Source: Mycolicibacterium pulveris
GTDB lineage: Bacteria; Actinomycetota; Actinomycetes; Mycobacteriales; Mycobacteriaceae
Assembly (NCBI RefSeq): GCF_010725725.1
Contig: NZ_AP022599.1
Span: 3,224,001-3,288,000, forward strand
Direction: 5' to 3'
Length of the DNA: 64,000 nt
Shown in pieces: positions 47,248 through 57,032 of the stretch (its first letter is position 1; each line of letters opens with the position of its first letter). The notes below the pieces were generated by a model. It did no database searches, was not told the DNA's origin, and saw only the letters and a list, made by a program, of their open reading frames with translations. A program made the position numbers and the translations under genes.

Positions 47248-48246
47248 ATGAGGGTGCTGTTGACCGGTGGGACCGGATTTGTCGGCGCGTGGACGGCCAA
47301 AGCCGTCGTCGAGGCGGGCCACCAGGTGAGATTTCTGGTCCGCAACCCGGCACGGCTGGCGACAAGCGCCGTGCAGATCGGCATGGACACCGGGGACACC
47401 GGGGACTACGCCGTCGGCGACATCGCCGACGCTGATTCCACGGCCGCGGCAATGGACGGCTGCGATGCCGTAATCCATTCCGCGGCAATGGTATCCATCG
47501 ACCCACGACAGGCCGACGCGATGCTGCGGACCAACCTCGCCGGCGCCAGGAACGTGCTGGGGGTGGCTGCCGATCGCGGCCTCGACCCGATCGTGCACGT
47601 GTCCAGCTTCACCGCGTTGTTCAGTGCCGGCTGCCGCACGCTGCACGCCGATCTGCCGGTCGCGGGCGGGTCGGATGGTTACGGGAAATCCAAGGCGGAG
47701 GTGGAGAAGTACGCGCGGGGTCTGCAGCGGGCGGGCGTGCCGGTCGCCATCACGTATCCCGGCATGGTGCTCGGACCGCCGGCGGGTGATCAGTTCGGTG
47801 AAGCGGCCCAAGGCGTTGCGGCGGCGATACAGATGCGCGGTGTGCCCGGCCGCGGCGCGGCGTGGACGATCGTGGACGTGCGAGACCTTGCCGCCCTGCA
47901 CGCCGCGTTGCTCGAACCCGGTAAGGGCCCGCGTCGCTACATGGCAGGCGGTCACCGCGTCGAAATCAGCGACCTGGCGTCGATGATCGGACGCGCAGCC
48001 GGCGTATCGCTGCTGGTATACCCGATACCGGATGTTTTACTCCGCAATATCGGGCGCGTGGTCGACGTGATCGGGCCGTATCTGCCGTTCGACACGCCGA
48101 TGACCGCGGCGGCGATGCAGTACTACACGCAGATGCCGGATTGCGACGACTCGCCGAGCGAGCTCGAACTCGGCATCACCTACCGCGACCCGCAGGAAAC
48201 GCTGGCGGACACCGTTTCCGGGCTCCGGCGGGTCGGTCGACTGTGA
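47248..48246 (+). CDS. NAD-dependent epimerase/dehydratase (extended SDR)
   Basis: A 332-residue extended SDR. MRVLLTGGTGFVGAWTAKAV is the cofactor loop, VIHSAAMVSIDPRQADAM the second block, VHVSSFTALF the Ser strand and GSDGYGKSKAEVEKYARG the YxxxK. ATG 47248 is chosen since upstream codons match nothing. It may act on a sugar nucleotide or a hydroxysteroid-like lipid. Confidence 0.87.
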   Translation: MRVLLTGGTGFVGAWTAKAVVEAGHQVRFLVRNPARLATSAVQIGMDTGDTGDYAVGDIADADSTAAAMDGCDAVIHSAAMVSIDPRQADAMLRTNLAGARNVLGVAADRGLDPIVHVSSFTALFSAGCRTLHADLPVAGGSDGYGKSKAEVEKYARGLQRAGVPVAITYPGMVLGPPAGDQFGEAAQGVAAAIQMRGVPGRGAAWTIVDVRDLAALHAALLEPGKGPRRYMAGGHRVEISDLASMIGRAAGVSLLVYPIPDVLLRNIGRVVDVIGPYLPFDTPMTAAAMQYYTQMPDCDDSPSELELGITYRDPQETLADTVSGLRRVGRL

Positions 48247-48290
48247 ACATCGGATGTTTCATCGGCGCGGCGTGGTGGTAGCCAACAAGC

Positions 48291-48668
48291 ATGAACGCGA
48301 AACTGACGAAATTGACGCCCCTGTTGTTCGCGGGAGCGGCGGCCGCGGCGATCGCCGCCGCCCCGATCGCCGGTGCTCAACCACCGCCTCCGCCGTGCGT
48401 GAACGCCGACGGCACACCCTGTGCCGGCATCGGCAACATCGAAGCCGGCCCCGGCGGTGGTGCCGACGTGCACGTCCCCGGTGGCCCGCAGGGCTCCGCT
48501 GACCTGGGCGGTGCCGAGGGGGTAATCCCCGGCGGCCCTGAGGGTTCGGCTGGTCCGGGAGGTGCCAGCGGGTCGCTGGCTCCCGGTGGACCCGGCGGCG
48601 CTGCCGGCCCCGGTGGGGCGAGCGGATGCCTGCCGAATGTCGGGTGCATCAACATCCCCGTCCCGTAA
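48291..48668 (+). CDS. secreted glycine/proline-rich repeat protein
   Basis: A 125-residue protein with signal LTPLLFAGAAAAAIAAAPIAGA. The mature part begins QPPPPPCVNADGTPCAG, then holds five or six imperfect repeats of the type PGGPxGSAxxGGAxG (residues 60-110), and ends CLPNVGCINIPVP. Four Cys bracket the repeats. It belongs to a group of small mycobacterial secreted proteins of unknown function. Confidence 0.75.
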   Translation: MNAKLTKLTPLLFAGAAAAAIAAAPIAGAQPPPPPCVNADGTPCAGIGNIEAGPGGGADVHVPGGPQGSADLGGAEGVIPGGPEGSAGPGGASGSLAPGGPGGAAGPGGASGCLPNVGCINIPVP

Positions 48669-48689
48669 CCGGTTAGCTGACTGACGCCG

Positions 48690-48723
48690 CGCGGCGCACG
48701 CTCCGCTGCGAGTGTGCGCCGCG
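48690..48723. terminator. hairpin between convergent genes
   Basis: CGCGGCGCAC (48690-48699) pairs perfectly with GTGCGCCGCG (48714-48723) across a 14-base loop, in the gap between the secreted protein and pgi, which face each other. There is no U-tract. The rest of the 146-base gap shows nothing else. Confidence 0.6.
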
Positions 48724-48814
48724 TTGCGTGCGGGTCAAGCCCGCGACCGTGCGGATCGATACGCTTCGCCCGGCGTGTCGGGTACGAAACCGCACCATGG
48801 CGGAAAAAGGGGGC

Positions 48815-50473
48815 TTAGGCCGGGCGACCGCGTTCCACGCGGTAGCGGCGCACCAGCGCGTCGGTCGACGAATCCGACTGCTGCCCGGGCGCCGCGTCGG
48901 CGGTGATCACCGGCAGCAGCGCCTTGGCCTGGGTCTTGCCGAGCTCGACACCCCACTGGTCGAATGAGTCGATACTCCAGATCACGCCCTCGGTGAACAC
49001 CTGGTGCTCGTAGAGCGCGATCAGCTGACCGACGGTGGACGGGGTCAGCTTCGTCGCGAGGATCGACGTCGTGGGCCGGTTGCCCGGCATCACCTTGTGC
49101 GGCACCACGTCCGGTGGCGTGCCCTCGGCGGCGATCTCCTCGGCGGTCTTGCCGAACGCGAGCACCTGGGTTTGAGCGAAGAAGTTGCTCATCAACAGGT
49201 CGTGCATGCTGCCCGAGCCGTCGGCGGTCGCGAGATCGTCTGTGGGCTGCGAGAACCCGATGAAGTCCGCGGGCACCAGCCGGGTGCCTTGATGCAGAAG
49301 TTGATAGAACGCGTGCTGACCGTTGGTTCCCGGTTCGCCCCAGAAGATCTCACCCGTGTCGGTGGTCACCCGGGTGCCGTCGGCGCGCACGAACTTGCCG
49401 TTGGACTCCATCGTCAGCTGCTGCAGGTATGCCGCGAACCGCGACAGGTCGTTGGAGTACGGCAGCACAGCGCGTGACTGCGCACCGAAGAAGTTGTTGT
49501 ACCACAAGCCGATCAGGCCCAGCAGCGCCGGTGCGTTGGCCTCCAGCGGCGCGGTGCGGAAATGCTCGTCGACGACATGGAACCCGGCCAGAAACTCCGC
49601 GAAGCGTTCCCTGCCGATGACGGCCATCACGCTCAATCCGATTGCGCTGTCGACGGAGTAGCGGCCGCCGACCCAATCCCAGAAACCGAACATGTTCTCG
49701 GTGTTGATACCGAAGTCGTCCACCAGCTTCTTGTTGGTCGACACCGCGACGAAATGCTTGGCCACCGCGGCGTCCCCGAGCGCATCGGTCAGCCAGCGGC
49801 GCGCGGCCGTGGCGTTGGTCAGCGTCTCCAGCGTCGAGAACGTCTTGGACGCGACGATGAAAAGCGTTGTGGCCGGGTCAAGCCCGTCGAGCTTGGCCAC
49901 CAAGTCGGCCGGATCGACGTTGGACACGAACCGCGCCGCGATACCGGCGTCGGCGTAGTGCCGCAGCGCCAACGTGACCATCACCGGCCCGAGATCGGAA
50001 CCGCCGATGCCGATGTTGACCACGGTCTTGATGCGTTCGCCCGTGGCGCCGGTCCACTCGCCGCTGCGCAGCCGGTCGGTGAAATCGCCCATCCGGTCCA
50101 GCACCGCATGCACGTCGGAGACGACGTCCTGGCCGTCGACCACCAGCTCGGCGTCGCGCGGCAGCCGCAGCGCCGTGTGCAGCACGGCACGGTCCTCGGA
50201 GGTGTTGATGTGCACGCCGGAGAACATGGCGTCGCGGCGCTGCTCGAGCCGCGCGGCACGGGCCAGGTCCACCAGCAGCCGCAACGTTTCCCGCGTCACC
50301 CGGTGCTTGCTGTAGTCGATGTAGAGATCGCCGACCGTCAGCGTCAACTCGGTGCCGCGCGCCGGGTCGTCGGCGAACAACTGCCGCAGATGCCTGTCGC
50401 CGATGTCGTCGTGATGCCGCTGCAATGCCTGCCATGCGCTGGTTGCCGTGATATCGGGTATGTCGGCACTCAT
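48815..50473 (-). CDS. pgi: glucose-6-phosphate isomerase
   Basis: A 552-residue phosphoglucose isomerase of standard length. Signature regions are [20 protein letters not shown] near 152, [20 protein letters not shown] near 208, [20 protein letters not shown] near 275, [20 protein letters not shown] near 380 with the catalytic His, and the C-terminal [17 protein letters not shown] 50473 is used; the frame is open upstream but antisense to the next gene. It links glycolysis and gluconeogenesis. Confidence 0.95.
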   Translation of the reverse strand: MSADIPDITATSAWQALQRHHDDIGDRHLRQLFADDPARGTELTLTVGDLYIDYSKHRVTRETLRLLVDLARAARLEQRRDAMFSGVHINTSEDRAVLHTALRLPRDAELVVDGQDVVSDVHAVLDRMGDFTDRLRSGEWTGATGERIKTVVNIGIGGSDLGPVMVTLALRHYADAGIAARFVSNVDPADLVAKLDGLDPATTLFIVASKTFSTLETLTNATAARRWLTDALGDAAVAKHFVAVSTNKKLVDDFGINTENMFGFWDWVGGRYSVDSAIGLSVMAVIGRERFAEFLAGFHVVDEHFRTAPLEANAPALLGLIGLWYNNFFGAQSRAVLPYSNDLSRFAAYLQQLTMESNGKFVRADGTRVTTDTGEIFWGEPGTNGQHAFYQLLHQGTRLVPADFIGFSQPTDDLATADGSGSMHDLLMSNFFAQTQVLAFGKTAEEIAAEGTPPDVVPHKVMPGNRPTTSILATKLTPSTVGQLIALYEHQVFTEGVIWSIDSFDQWGVELGKTQAKALLPVITADAAPGQQSDSSTDALVRRYRVERGRPA

Positions 50474-50522
50474 GACGATGACCCTAGTGCGGGACAACGT
50501 CTGAAGGTGTAAGAGAGGAACT

Positions 50523-51971
50523 ATGGATACCGCGAAGCTGCTGTCGTCAGTGCCCACCGGACTGTGGATCGGCGGTGAACAACGCCAGGGGTCTTCGACG
50601 TTCGACGTGCTCGACCCCTCCGACGACCAGGTGCTGGCGACCGTCGCCAACGCCACCCCCGACGACGCGATCGCCGCGCTGGACGCCGCGTGCGAGGTGC
50701 AGGCCCGATGGGCCGCCACCGCGCCGCGCGAACGCGGCGAGATCCTGCGCGCGGTGTTCGAGAAGATCACCGAACGCGCCGAGGACATCGCCACGCTGAT
50801 GACGCTGGAGATGGGCAAGGTGCTCCCGGAGAGCATGGGCGAGGTCAAATACGGCGCGGAGTTCTTCCGCTGGTTCGCCGAAGAGGCGGTACGCATCGCG
50901 GGCCGCTACACGCCCAGCCCGGCGGGCACCGGCCGGGTCCTGGTCACCAAGCAGCCCGTCGGCCCCTGCTACGCGATCACCCCGTGGAACTTCCCGCTGG
51001 CGATGGGCACCCGCAAGATGGGCCCGGCGTTCGCCGCAGGCTGCACGATGATCGTCAAACCAGCCCAGGAGACGCCGCTGACCATGCTGCTGCTGGCCAA
51101 GCTGATGGACGACGCCGGGCTGCCCAAGGGCGTGCTGTCGGTGCTGCCGACCAACAGCCCCGGGCCGGTCACCGAGGCGCTGATCGACGACGGCCGGCTG
51201 CGCAAGCTGACGTTCACCGGCTCCACCGGCGTGGGCAAGGCGTTGGTGAAGCAGTCGGCCGACAAGCTGCTGCGCACCTCGATGGAGCTCGGCGGCAACG
51301 CGCCGTTCGTGGTGTTCGACGACGCCGACGTCGACGCCGCGGTCGACGGCGCGATCCTGGCCAAGATGCGCAACGGCGGCGAGGCCTGCACGGCGGCCAA
51401 CCGTTTCCACGTCGCCAACGCCGTGCGCGAGGAGTTCACCGAGAAGCTCGTCAAGCGGATGAGCGAGTTCACCCTCGGCAAGGGCATCGACGAGTCGGCC
51501 ACCCTCGGCCCGCTGATCAACGCCAAGCAGGTCGCCACCGTCACCGAGCTGGTATCCGACGCGGTCTCGCGCGGCGCCACCGTCGCCGTCGGCGGTGAAG
51601 CCCCCGGCGGACCCGGCAATTTCTACCCGGCCACCGTGCTGACCGACGTCCCCGCCGACGCCCGCATCCTCAAGGAGGAGGTGTTCGGGCCCGTCGCGCC
51701 GATCATCGGTTTCGACACCGAAGACGAGGGGGTCGCCGCCGCCAACGACACCGAGTACGGGCTGGCCGCCTACGTCTACACCCGGTCGCTGGACCGCGCG
51801 CTGCGCGTCGCCGACGCCATCCAATCCGGCATGGTCGGCATCAACCGCGGCGTGATCTCCGACCCGGCCGCGCCGTTCGGCGGCGTCAAGGAGTCCGGCT
51901 TCGGGCGGGAGGGCGGATTCGAAGGCATGGACGAATATCTCGACATCAAATACATCGCGTTGACGAAGTAG
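50523..51971 (+). CDS. gabD: NAD(P)-dependent succinate-semialdehyde dehydrogenase type aldehyde dehydrogenase
   Basis: A 482-residue aldehyde dehydrogenase. [20 protein letters not shown], general base Glu255 in [20 protein letters not shown], nucleophile Cys289 in [27 protein letters not shown] and the end [20 protein letters not shown] are the succinate-semialdehyde dehydrogenase subgroup marks. AGAGAGGAACT precedes ATG 50523. It turns succinate semialdehyde to succinate. Divergent from pgi. The symbol is by subgroup only. Confidence 0.88.
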   Translation: MDTAKLLSSVPTGLWIGGEQRQGSSTFDVLDPSDDQVLATVANATPDDAIAALDAACEVQARWAATAPRERGEILRAVFEKITERAEDIATLMTLEMGKVLPESMGEVKYGAEFFRWFAEEAVRIAGRYTPSPAGTGRVLVTKQPVGPCYAITPWNFPLAMGTRKMGPAFAAGCTMIVKPAQETPLTMLLLAKLMDDAGLPKGVLSVLPTNSPGPVTEALIDDGRLRKLTFTGSTGVGKALVKQSADKLLRTSMELGGNAPFVVFDDADVDAAVDGAILAKMRNGGEACTAANRFHVANAVREEFTEKLVKRMSEFTLGKGIDESATLGPLINAKQVATVTELVSDAVSRGATVAVGGEAPGGPGNFYPATVLTDVPADARILKEEVFGPVAPIIGFDTEDEGVAAANDTEYGLAAYVYTRSLDRALRVADAIQSGMVGINRGVISDPAAPFGGVKESGFGREGGFEGMDEYLDIKYIALTK

Positions 51972-52029
51972 CGAGACACGCCGCCGCGCCTGCCACCGGC
52001 TGTCAGCGCGCGCAGGCAAGATTTCCCAA

Positions 52030-54012
52030 GTGAATGCGCGCCGATACGTCGCGCCCGCTGATCGTCGCCCGCTGTCACATCGCTTCGCGCGTGCGCGTCG
52101 GCGCCGCGACATCCCCGCCCTCGACGGCCTCCGCGCCGTGGCGGTGGCCCTCGTACTCGCCGACCACGGCGGCATCCCCGGCGTCTCCGGCGGCTTTCTC
52201 GGCGTCGACGTCTTCTTCGTGCTGAGCGGCTTCCTGATCACCTCGCTGCTGCTCGACGAGCACGCCCGCACCGGGCGAATCGGCCTCACCGACTTCTGGA
52301 TCCGCCGCGCCCGCAGGCTGCTGCCCGCCCTGCTCGTGGTGGTGCTGGCGGTGGTCGCCGTGCGGCAGCTGTTTCCGGCCGAAGCGATCGCGTCGCTGCG
52401 CGACGACGCCGTCGCCTCGTTCTTCTGGGTGGCCAACTGGGCGTTTGTCGCGCAACGCACCGACTACTTCGCGCAGGGTGCGCCGCCGTCGCCGCTGCAA
52501 CACATGTGGTCGCTCGGCGTGGAGGAGCAGTACTACCTGCTCTGGCCGGTGCTGCTGATCGGGGTGGCCGTCGTGTTCCGCGCGCGGCTGCGGGCGGCCG
52601 TGCTGGTGCTGGCGACCGTCGGCGCGGCGGCGTCGGCGACCGCGGCGGTCATCTACACCACCGACGCGTCGCTGAACCGGATCTACTTCGGCACCGACAC
52701 CCGCGCGCAGGCGCTGCTCATCGGTGCTGCGGCGGCGGCGCTGCTGGTGCGCGACTGGTCGACGGTCACGATGGGCGGGCCGGTGATCCGGGCGCGGTGG
52801 CGGCGATGGCTCGCCAGGGCGCTGTCGCTGATCGGGCTGGTGGTGTTGGGCCTGGCCGTGCACCACGCGACGGGCAGCACCGCCGATTTCCGCGGCGGGC
52901 TGCTGATCATCGTGGCGATCGCGGCGGTGTTCGTCGTCGCCGCGGTGGCGATGGACCAGGACGGGCCGGTGGCCCGCGTGCTGGCGTGGCGCCCGCTGGT
53001 GTGGCTGGGGGCCATCTCCTACGGCGTCTACCTCTGGCACTGGCCGATCTTCTTGGCGCTCAACGGAGAACGGACCGGCTGGTCGGGCTGGTCGTTGTTC
53101 GCGCTGCGATGCGCGGTGACGATCGCGCTGGCCGCGGTGTCGTGGTGGTTGCTCGAGCAGCCGGTGCGACGGTGGCGTCCGGTGATCGTTCCGATGCTGC
53201 CGCTGGCCGCTGCCACCGCCGCCACCGCCGCGGTGGTGACGATGACGGTGCTTCCCGTGGGGGTAAAACCCGCCGAGCAGGTTCCCAGCGAGGTCGACTC
53301 GGCCGCGTTCGTCGGCGCCGAGGTGCCCGTCGAAGTGCAGCGGCCCGCTCAACTGGCGCCGGGCACCAGGACCGTCGCGGTGTTCGGCGACTCGGTGGCG
53401 TGGACGATCATGCGCTATCTGCCGCCGACGCCGGGGTTCGCGTTCAGCAACTACACCACGATCGGCTGCGGGATCGCCCGCGGCGGACCGTATCGGCACG
53501 TCGGCGAGACCCTGAACCAGAAGCCGGAGTGCGACGCGTGGCCGAGCCGGTGGGCGCAGCGCATCAACCACGACCGGCCCGACGTCGTGCTGCTGATCAT
53601 CGGCCGCTGGGAGGTGGTCGACCGGATGCACGAGGGCCGATGGGCGCACATCGGCGATCCGGTTTACGACGCCTATCTGCGCACCGAGCTCAACCGTGCG
53701 CTCGACATCCTCGGCTCCACGGGTGCGCGCGTCGTGGTGACGACCGAGCCGTACAACCGCCGCGGCGAGCGGGCCGACGGCACCCTCTATCCGGAGGATC
53801 GGCCCGGGCGCGTCGACGACTGGAACGATCTGCTGCGCCGCGTCGCGACCAAACGGCCCAACGTCACGGTGCTCGACCTCAACCGCAAGCTGGGGCCCAA
53901 CGGCGGCTACACCAACCGCATCGACGGCATCCGGATGCGCAGCGACGGGCTGCACCCGACGCCGGACGCGGTGGAGTGGCTGACGCCGTGGCTGACCGAC
54001 GCCCTCAAGTAG
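52030..54012 (+). CDS. acyltransferase-3 / SGNH fusion membrane protein (OafA/YrhL type)
   Basis: A 660-residue protein. Residues 25-385 are an acyltransferase-3 domain with about ten membrane helices (IPALDGLRAVAVALVLADHG with the key His; FLGVDVFFVLSGFLITSLLL; SLGVEEQYYLLWPVLLIG). Residues 430-660 are an extracytoplasmic SGNH esterase fold (RTVAVFGDSVAWTIMRYLP, catalytic Ser; DGLHPTPDAVEWL, Asp/His). Such enzymes acetylate cell-wall glycans or lipids outside the membrane. GTG 52030 is the start. It stands alone. Confidence 0.9.
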   Translation: MNARRYVAPADRRPLSHRFARARRRRDIPALDGLRAVAVALVLADHGGIPGVSGGFLGVDVFFVLSGFLITSLLLDEHARTGRIGLTDFWIRRARRLLPALLVVVLAVVAVRQLFPAEAIASLRDDAVASFFWVANWAFVAQRTDYFAQGAPPSPLQHMWSLGVEEQYYLLWPVLLIGVAVVFRARLRAAVLVLATVGAAASATAAVIYTTDASLNRIYFGTDTRAQALLIGAAAAALLVRDWSTVTMGGPVIRARWRRWLARALSLIGLVVLGLAVHHATGSTADFRGGLLIIVAIAAVFVVAAVAMDQDGPVARVLAWRPLVWLGAISYGVYLWHWPIFLALNGERTGWSGWSLFALRCAVTIALAAVSWWLLEQPVRRWRPVIVPMLPLAAATAATAAVVTMTVLPVGVKPAEQVPSEVDSAAFVGAEVPVEVQRPAQLAPGTRTVAVFGDSVAWTIMRYLPPTPGFAFSNYTTIGCGIARGGPYRHVGETLNQKPECDAWPSRWAQRINHDRPDVVLLIIGRWEVVDRMHEGRWAHIGDPVYDAYLRTELNRALDILGSTGARVVVTTEPYNRRGERADGTLYPEDRPGRVDDWNDLLRRVATKRPNVTVLDLNRKLGPNGGYTNRIDGIRMRSDGLHPTPDAVEWLTPWLTDALK

Positions 54013-54016
54013 TAGG

Positions 54017-54065
54017 GATTTCGGCGCGTTTTGTCACGCTCACCGTGACAAAGTACGCCGAAATC
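54017..54065. terminator. bipartite hairpin after the acyltransferase gene (terminator or interspersed repeat)
   Basis: Outer stem GATTTCGGCG (54017-54026)/CGCCGAAATC (54056-54065) and inner stem TTTGTCACG (54030-54038)/CGTGACAAA (54044-54052). It lies between the convergent acyltransferase and chorismate mutase genes. The nested form resembles repeated intergenic elements more than a simple terminator. Confidence 0.6.
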
Positions 54066-54079
54066 GCCGCGCCGAGGGG

Positions 54080-54385
54080 TCAGTGGCCGAGGCGGCCGCG
54101 GCCCAGGCGCAGCAGCAGCATCGCGAGGTCCTTGCCCTCCGGGCCGAGTTCGCTGTAGCGCTCGATGACCTTCATCTCGCGGCTGTGCACCAGGCGGGTG
54201 CCGCCGGAGGCCATTCGGGCCTTGCCGATGAGCTTGGACACCTCGGTACGGCGCTTGACGGCCTCCAGGATCGCGGCGTCCAGCCGGTCGATCTCCTGGC
54301 GCAATTGGTCGATGTCGGCGACCGGCTCAGTTTCAGTAGTCATGGCATTCTCTTCGTTCTCGTTGTGCGGCAATTCTGGTCTCAT
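54080..54385 (-). CDS. aroQ: chorismate mutase AroQ (Rv0948c-like)
   Basis: A 101-residue cytosolic AroQ mutase: IDQLRQEIDRLDAAILEAVK, RRTEVSKLIGKARMASGGTR, HSREMKVIERYSELGPEGKD and the end LLLRLGRGRLGH. ATG 54385 gives MRPELPHNENEEN, which agrees with the known mycobacterial start; 54406 is also open. The C-terminal RLGRGRLGH tail is the part that docks on DAHP synthase and raises activity in M. tuberculosis. It makes prephenate for Phe and Tyr. Confidence 0.93.
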   Translation of the reverse strand: MRPELPHNENEENAMTTETEPVADIDQLRQEIDRLDAAILEAVKRRTEVSKLIGKARMASGGTRLVHSREMKVIERYSELGPEGKDLAMLLLRLGRGRLGH

Positions 54386-54411
54386 CCGGTTTTGGGCCTC
54401 ACACACGAGAC

Positions 54412-54444
54412 GAGCCCCGGATCCGGACGCGGACCACGGGGCTC
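54412..54444. promoter_or_regulatory. hairpin in the aroQ/uvrD1 divergent region
   Basis: GAGCCCCG (54412-54419) and CGGGGCTC (54437-54444) with a 17-base loop lie 26 bases upstream of the aroQ start in its leader. The rest of the 213-base gap contains the divergent promoters. A leader attenuator for aroQ is possible. Confidence 0.4.
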
Positions 54445-54598
54445 ACAGAAGCTGCTAAACCACGGGCACCGCTGACCGGTACCCGTAGAAAAATCGGCGC
54501 TGCGCCGACGGCTGACTGTTGAGCACCAGATGAGTGTGCCACCAATCGCCGCGCCAGCGCAAAGGATGTCCCTCGTCAACGGTAAGTTTGGATGCGAC

Positions 54599-56941
54599 AT
54601 GAGTGTGCATGTGACCGGTTCGGACGCCATGACCGGGATGGACTCCGCCGACGGCGACCTTTTGGCCGGCCTCAACCCGCAGCAACGCCAGGCGGTGTTG
54701 CACGAGGGCTCGCCGCTGCTGATCGTTGCCGGCGCCGGATCGGGCAAGACCGCGGTGCTCACCCGCCGGATCGCCTACCTGCTGGCCGAGCGCGACGTCG
54801 GCGTCGGGCAGGTGCTGGCCATCACGTTCACCAACAAGGCCGCCGCCGAGATGCGCGAGCGCGTGGTCGCGCTGGTCGGTCCGCGCGCCCGGGCTATGTG
54901 GGTGTCGACGTTCCACTCGACCTGCGTGCGGATCCTGCGCAACCAGGCGTCGCTGCTGCCGGGGCTGAACTCCAACTTCTCGATCTATGACGCCGACGAC
55001 TCGCGGCGGCTGCTGCAGATGATCGGCAAGGATCTCGGGCTGGACACCAAACGGTATTCGGCGCGGCTGCTGGCCAACGGCATCTCCAACCTCAAGAACG
55101 AGCTGATCGGCCCGCAGGAGGCCGCGTCCGACGCCGCCGACGTCGGCGAGGAACTGCCCCGCATCATCGCCGAGGTCTACGCGGAGTACCAGCGCAGGCT
55201 GCGCGCGGCCAACGCGCTGGACTTCGATGACCTGATCGGCGAGACCGTCGCTGTGCTGCAAGCCTTTCCGCAGATCGCCCAGTACTATCGGCGACGGTTC
55301 CGGCACATCCTCGTCGACGAATACCAGGACACCAACCATGCCCAGTACGTGCTGGTGCGTGAACTCGTGGGAAGGGAGAGCCCGGGAGACGATCCAGCCG
55401 GGGTAGCGCCCGCCGAGCTGTGTGTGGTGGGCGATGCCGACCAGTCCATCTACGCGTTCCGCGGCGCCACGATCCGCAACATCGAGGACTTCGAGCGCGA
55501 CTTCCCCAACGCCACAACGATTCTGCTCGAGCAGAACTACCGCTCGACGCAGAACATCCTCAATGCCGCCAACTCGGTGATCTCCCGCAACACCGGGCGG
55601 CGGGAGAAGAAGCTGTGGACCGACGCCGGGGAGGGCGAGCTCATCGTCGGCTACGTCGCCGACAACGAGCACGACGAGGCGCGGTTCGTCGCCGGTGAGA
55701 TCGACACGCTGGTGGAGCGCGGTGACCTCACCTACAACGACATCGCCGTGTTCTACCGCACCAACAACTCGTCGCGCGCGTTGGAAGAGGTGTTCATCCG
55801 CTCCGGCATCCCCTACAAAGTCGTTGGGGGCGTTCGCTTTTACGAACGCAAAGAGATCCGCGACATCGTCGCCTATCTGCGGGTGCTGGACAATCCGGGC
55901 GACTCGGTGAGCATGCGGCGCATCCTGAACACCCCGCGGCGCGGAATCGGCGACCGTGCTGAGGCGTGCGTGGCGGTGCACGCCGAGAACACCGGCCTGA
56001 GTTTCAACGACGCGCTTCAGGCCGCCGCCGAGGGCAAGGTGCCGCTGCTGAACACCCGCTCGGAGAAGGCGATCGCCGGGTTCGTCGCAATGCTCGACGA
56101 GCTGCGCGGACAGCTCGACGGTGAACTGGGCGACCTGGTGGAGGCGGTGCTCGACCGCACCGGCTACCGCACCACGCTGGAATCCTCGAGTGACCCGCAG
56201 GATCTCGCGCGGCTGGACAACCTCAACGAATTGGTCAGCGTCGCACACGAATTCAGCACCGATCTCGCCAACGCCCAAGCCCTCGGCGAGATCGATCCCG
56301 CGGACGAGGACATTCCCGACACCAGCGTGCTGGCCCAGTTCCTCGAACGGGTGTCGCTGGTCGCCGATGCCGACGAGCTCCCCGAGCACGGTGCGGGTGT
56401 GGTGACGATGATGACGCTGCACACCGCGAAGGGCCTGGAGTTTCCCGCGGTGTTCGTGACCGGTTGGGAGGACGGCATGTTCCCGCACATGCGGGCGCTG
56501 GGCGACCCCACCGAGTTGTCCGAGGAACGACGGCTGGCTTACGTCGGGATCACCCGGGCCCGCCAGCGGCTCTACGTCAGCCGTGCGAAGGTACGTTCGT
56601 CGTGGGGCCAGCCGATGCTGAACCCCGAATCGCGGTTCCTCAAGGAGATTCCGCAGCACCTCATCGACTGGCGACGCACCGATCCGACGCCGTCGTTCTC
56701 CGCACCGGTCAGCGGCGCGGGCCGGTTCGGCGCGCCGCGCCCGGCCCCGACGCGGTCGTCGGCCGGTAAGCGTCCGATGGTGGTGCTGGAACCGGGGGAC
56801 CGGGTCAGCCACGACAAGTACGGGCTGGGTCGCGTGGAGGAGGTGTCCGGCGTCGGCGAATCGGCGATGTCGCTCATCGACTTCGGCAGCGCGGGACGGG
56901 TCAAGCTGATGCACAACCACGCGCCGATCACCAAGCTCTGA
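54599..56941 (+). CDS. uvrD1: UvrD/PcrA-type DNA helicase UvrD1
   Basis: A 780-residue superfamily 1A helicase. Motif I VAGAGSGKTAVLTRRIAYLL (Lys50), motif Ia ITFTNKAAAEMRERV, motif II ILVDEYQDTNHAQY, motif III VVGDADQSIYAFRGA, motif IV LEQNYRSTQNIL, motif V VVTMMTLHTAKGLEFPAVFV and motif VI EERRLAYVGITRARQRLY are complete. The C-terminal tail (VVLEPGDRVSHDKYGLGRVE) is the Tudor-like Ku/RNA polymerase contact. It starts at ATG 54599, as in Rv0949. It works in nucleotide excision repair. Confidence 0.95.
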   Translation: MSVHVTGSDAMTGMDSADGDLLAGLNPQQRQAVLHEGSPLLIVAGAGSGKTAVLTRRIAYLLAERDVGVGQVLAITFTNKAAAEMRERVVALVGPRARAMWVSTFHSTCVRILRNQASLLPGLNSNFSIYDADDSRRLLQMIGKDLGLDTKRYSARLLANGISNLKNELIGPQEAASDAADVGEELPRIIAEVYAEYQRRLRAANALDFDDLIGETVAVLQAFPQIAQYYRRRFRHILVDEYQDTNHAQYVLVRELVGRESPGDDPAGVAPAELCVVGDADQSIYAFRGATIRNIEDFERDFPNATTILLEQNYRSTQNILNAANSVISRNTGRREKKLWTDAGEGELIVGYVADNEHDEARFVAGEIDTLVERGDLTYNDIAVFYRTNNSSRALEEVFIRSGIPYKVVGGVRFYERKEIRDIVAYLRVLDNPGDSVSMRRILNTPRRGIGDRAEACVAVHAENTGLSFNDALQAAAEGKVPLLNTRSEKAIAGFVAMLDELRGQLDGELGDLVEAVLDRTGYRTTLESSSDPQDLARLDNLNELVSVAHEFSTDLANAQALGEIDPADEDIPDTSVLAQFLERVSLVADADELPEHGAGVVTMMTLHTAKGLEFPAVFVTGWEDGMFPHMRALGDPTELSEERRLAYVGITRARQRLYVSRAKVRSSWGQPMLNPESRFLKEIPQHLIDWRRTDPTPSFSAPVSGAGRFGAPRPAPTRSSAGKRPMVVLEPGDRVSHDKYGLGRVEEVSGVGESAMSLIDFGSAGRVKLMHNHAPITKL

Positions 56942-57032
56942 CGCTCGCCCAGCGTCGAGACCGACGCTGCGGTCGTTTTCGCTCGGGCGGTTTCCGCCAT
57001 TGCGTCGGTTTCGGCGCGCGGCGCGCCTGGTG

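Noticed and set aside
48480..48650. GGTCCCGG-type repeats as a CRISPR or satellite repeat
   Set aside because: They are imperfect codon-level repeats of a Gly/Pro-rich secreted protein without spacers. No CRISPR array was seen anywhere in the window.
54455..56920. 821-codon minus-strand frame
   Set aside because: It lies opposite uvrD1, whose helicase motifs are complete. The antisense product is low-complexity His/Arg/Val.
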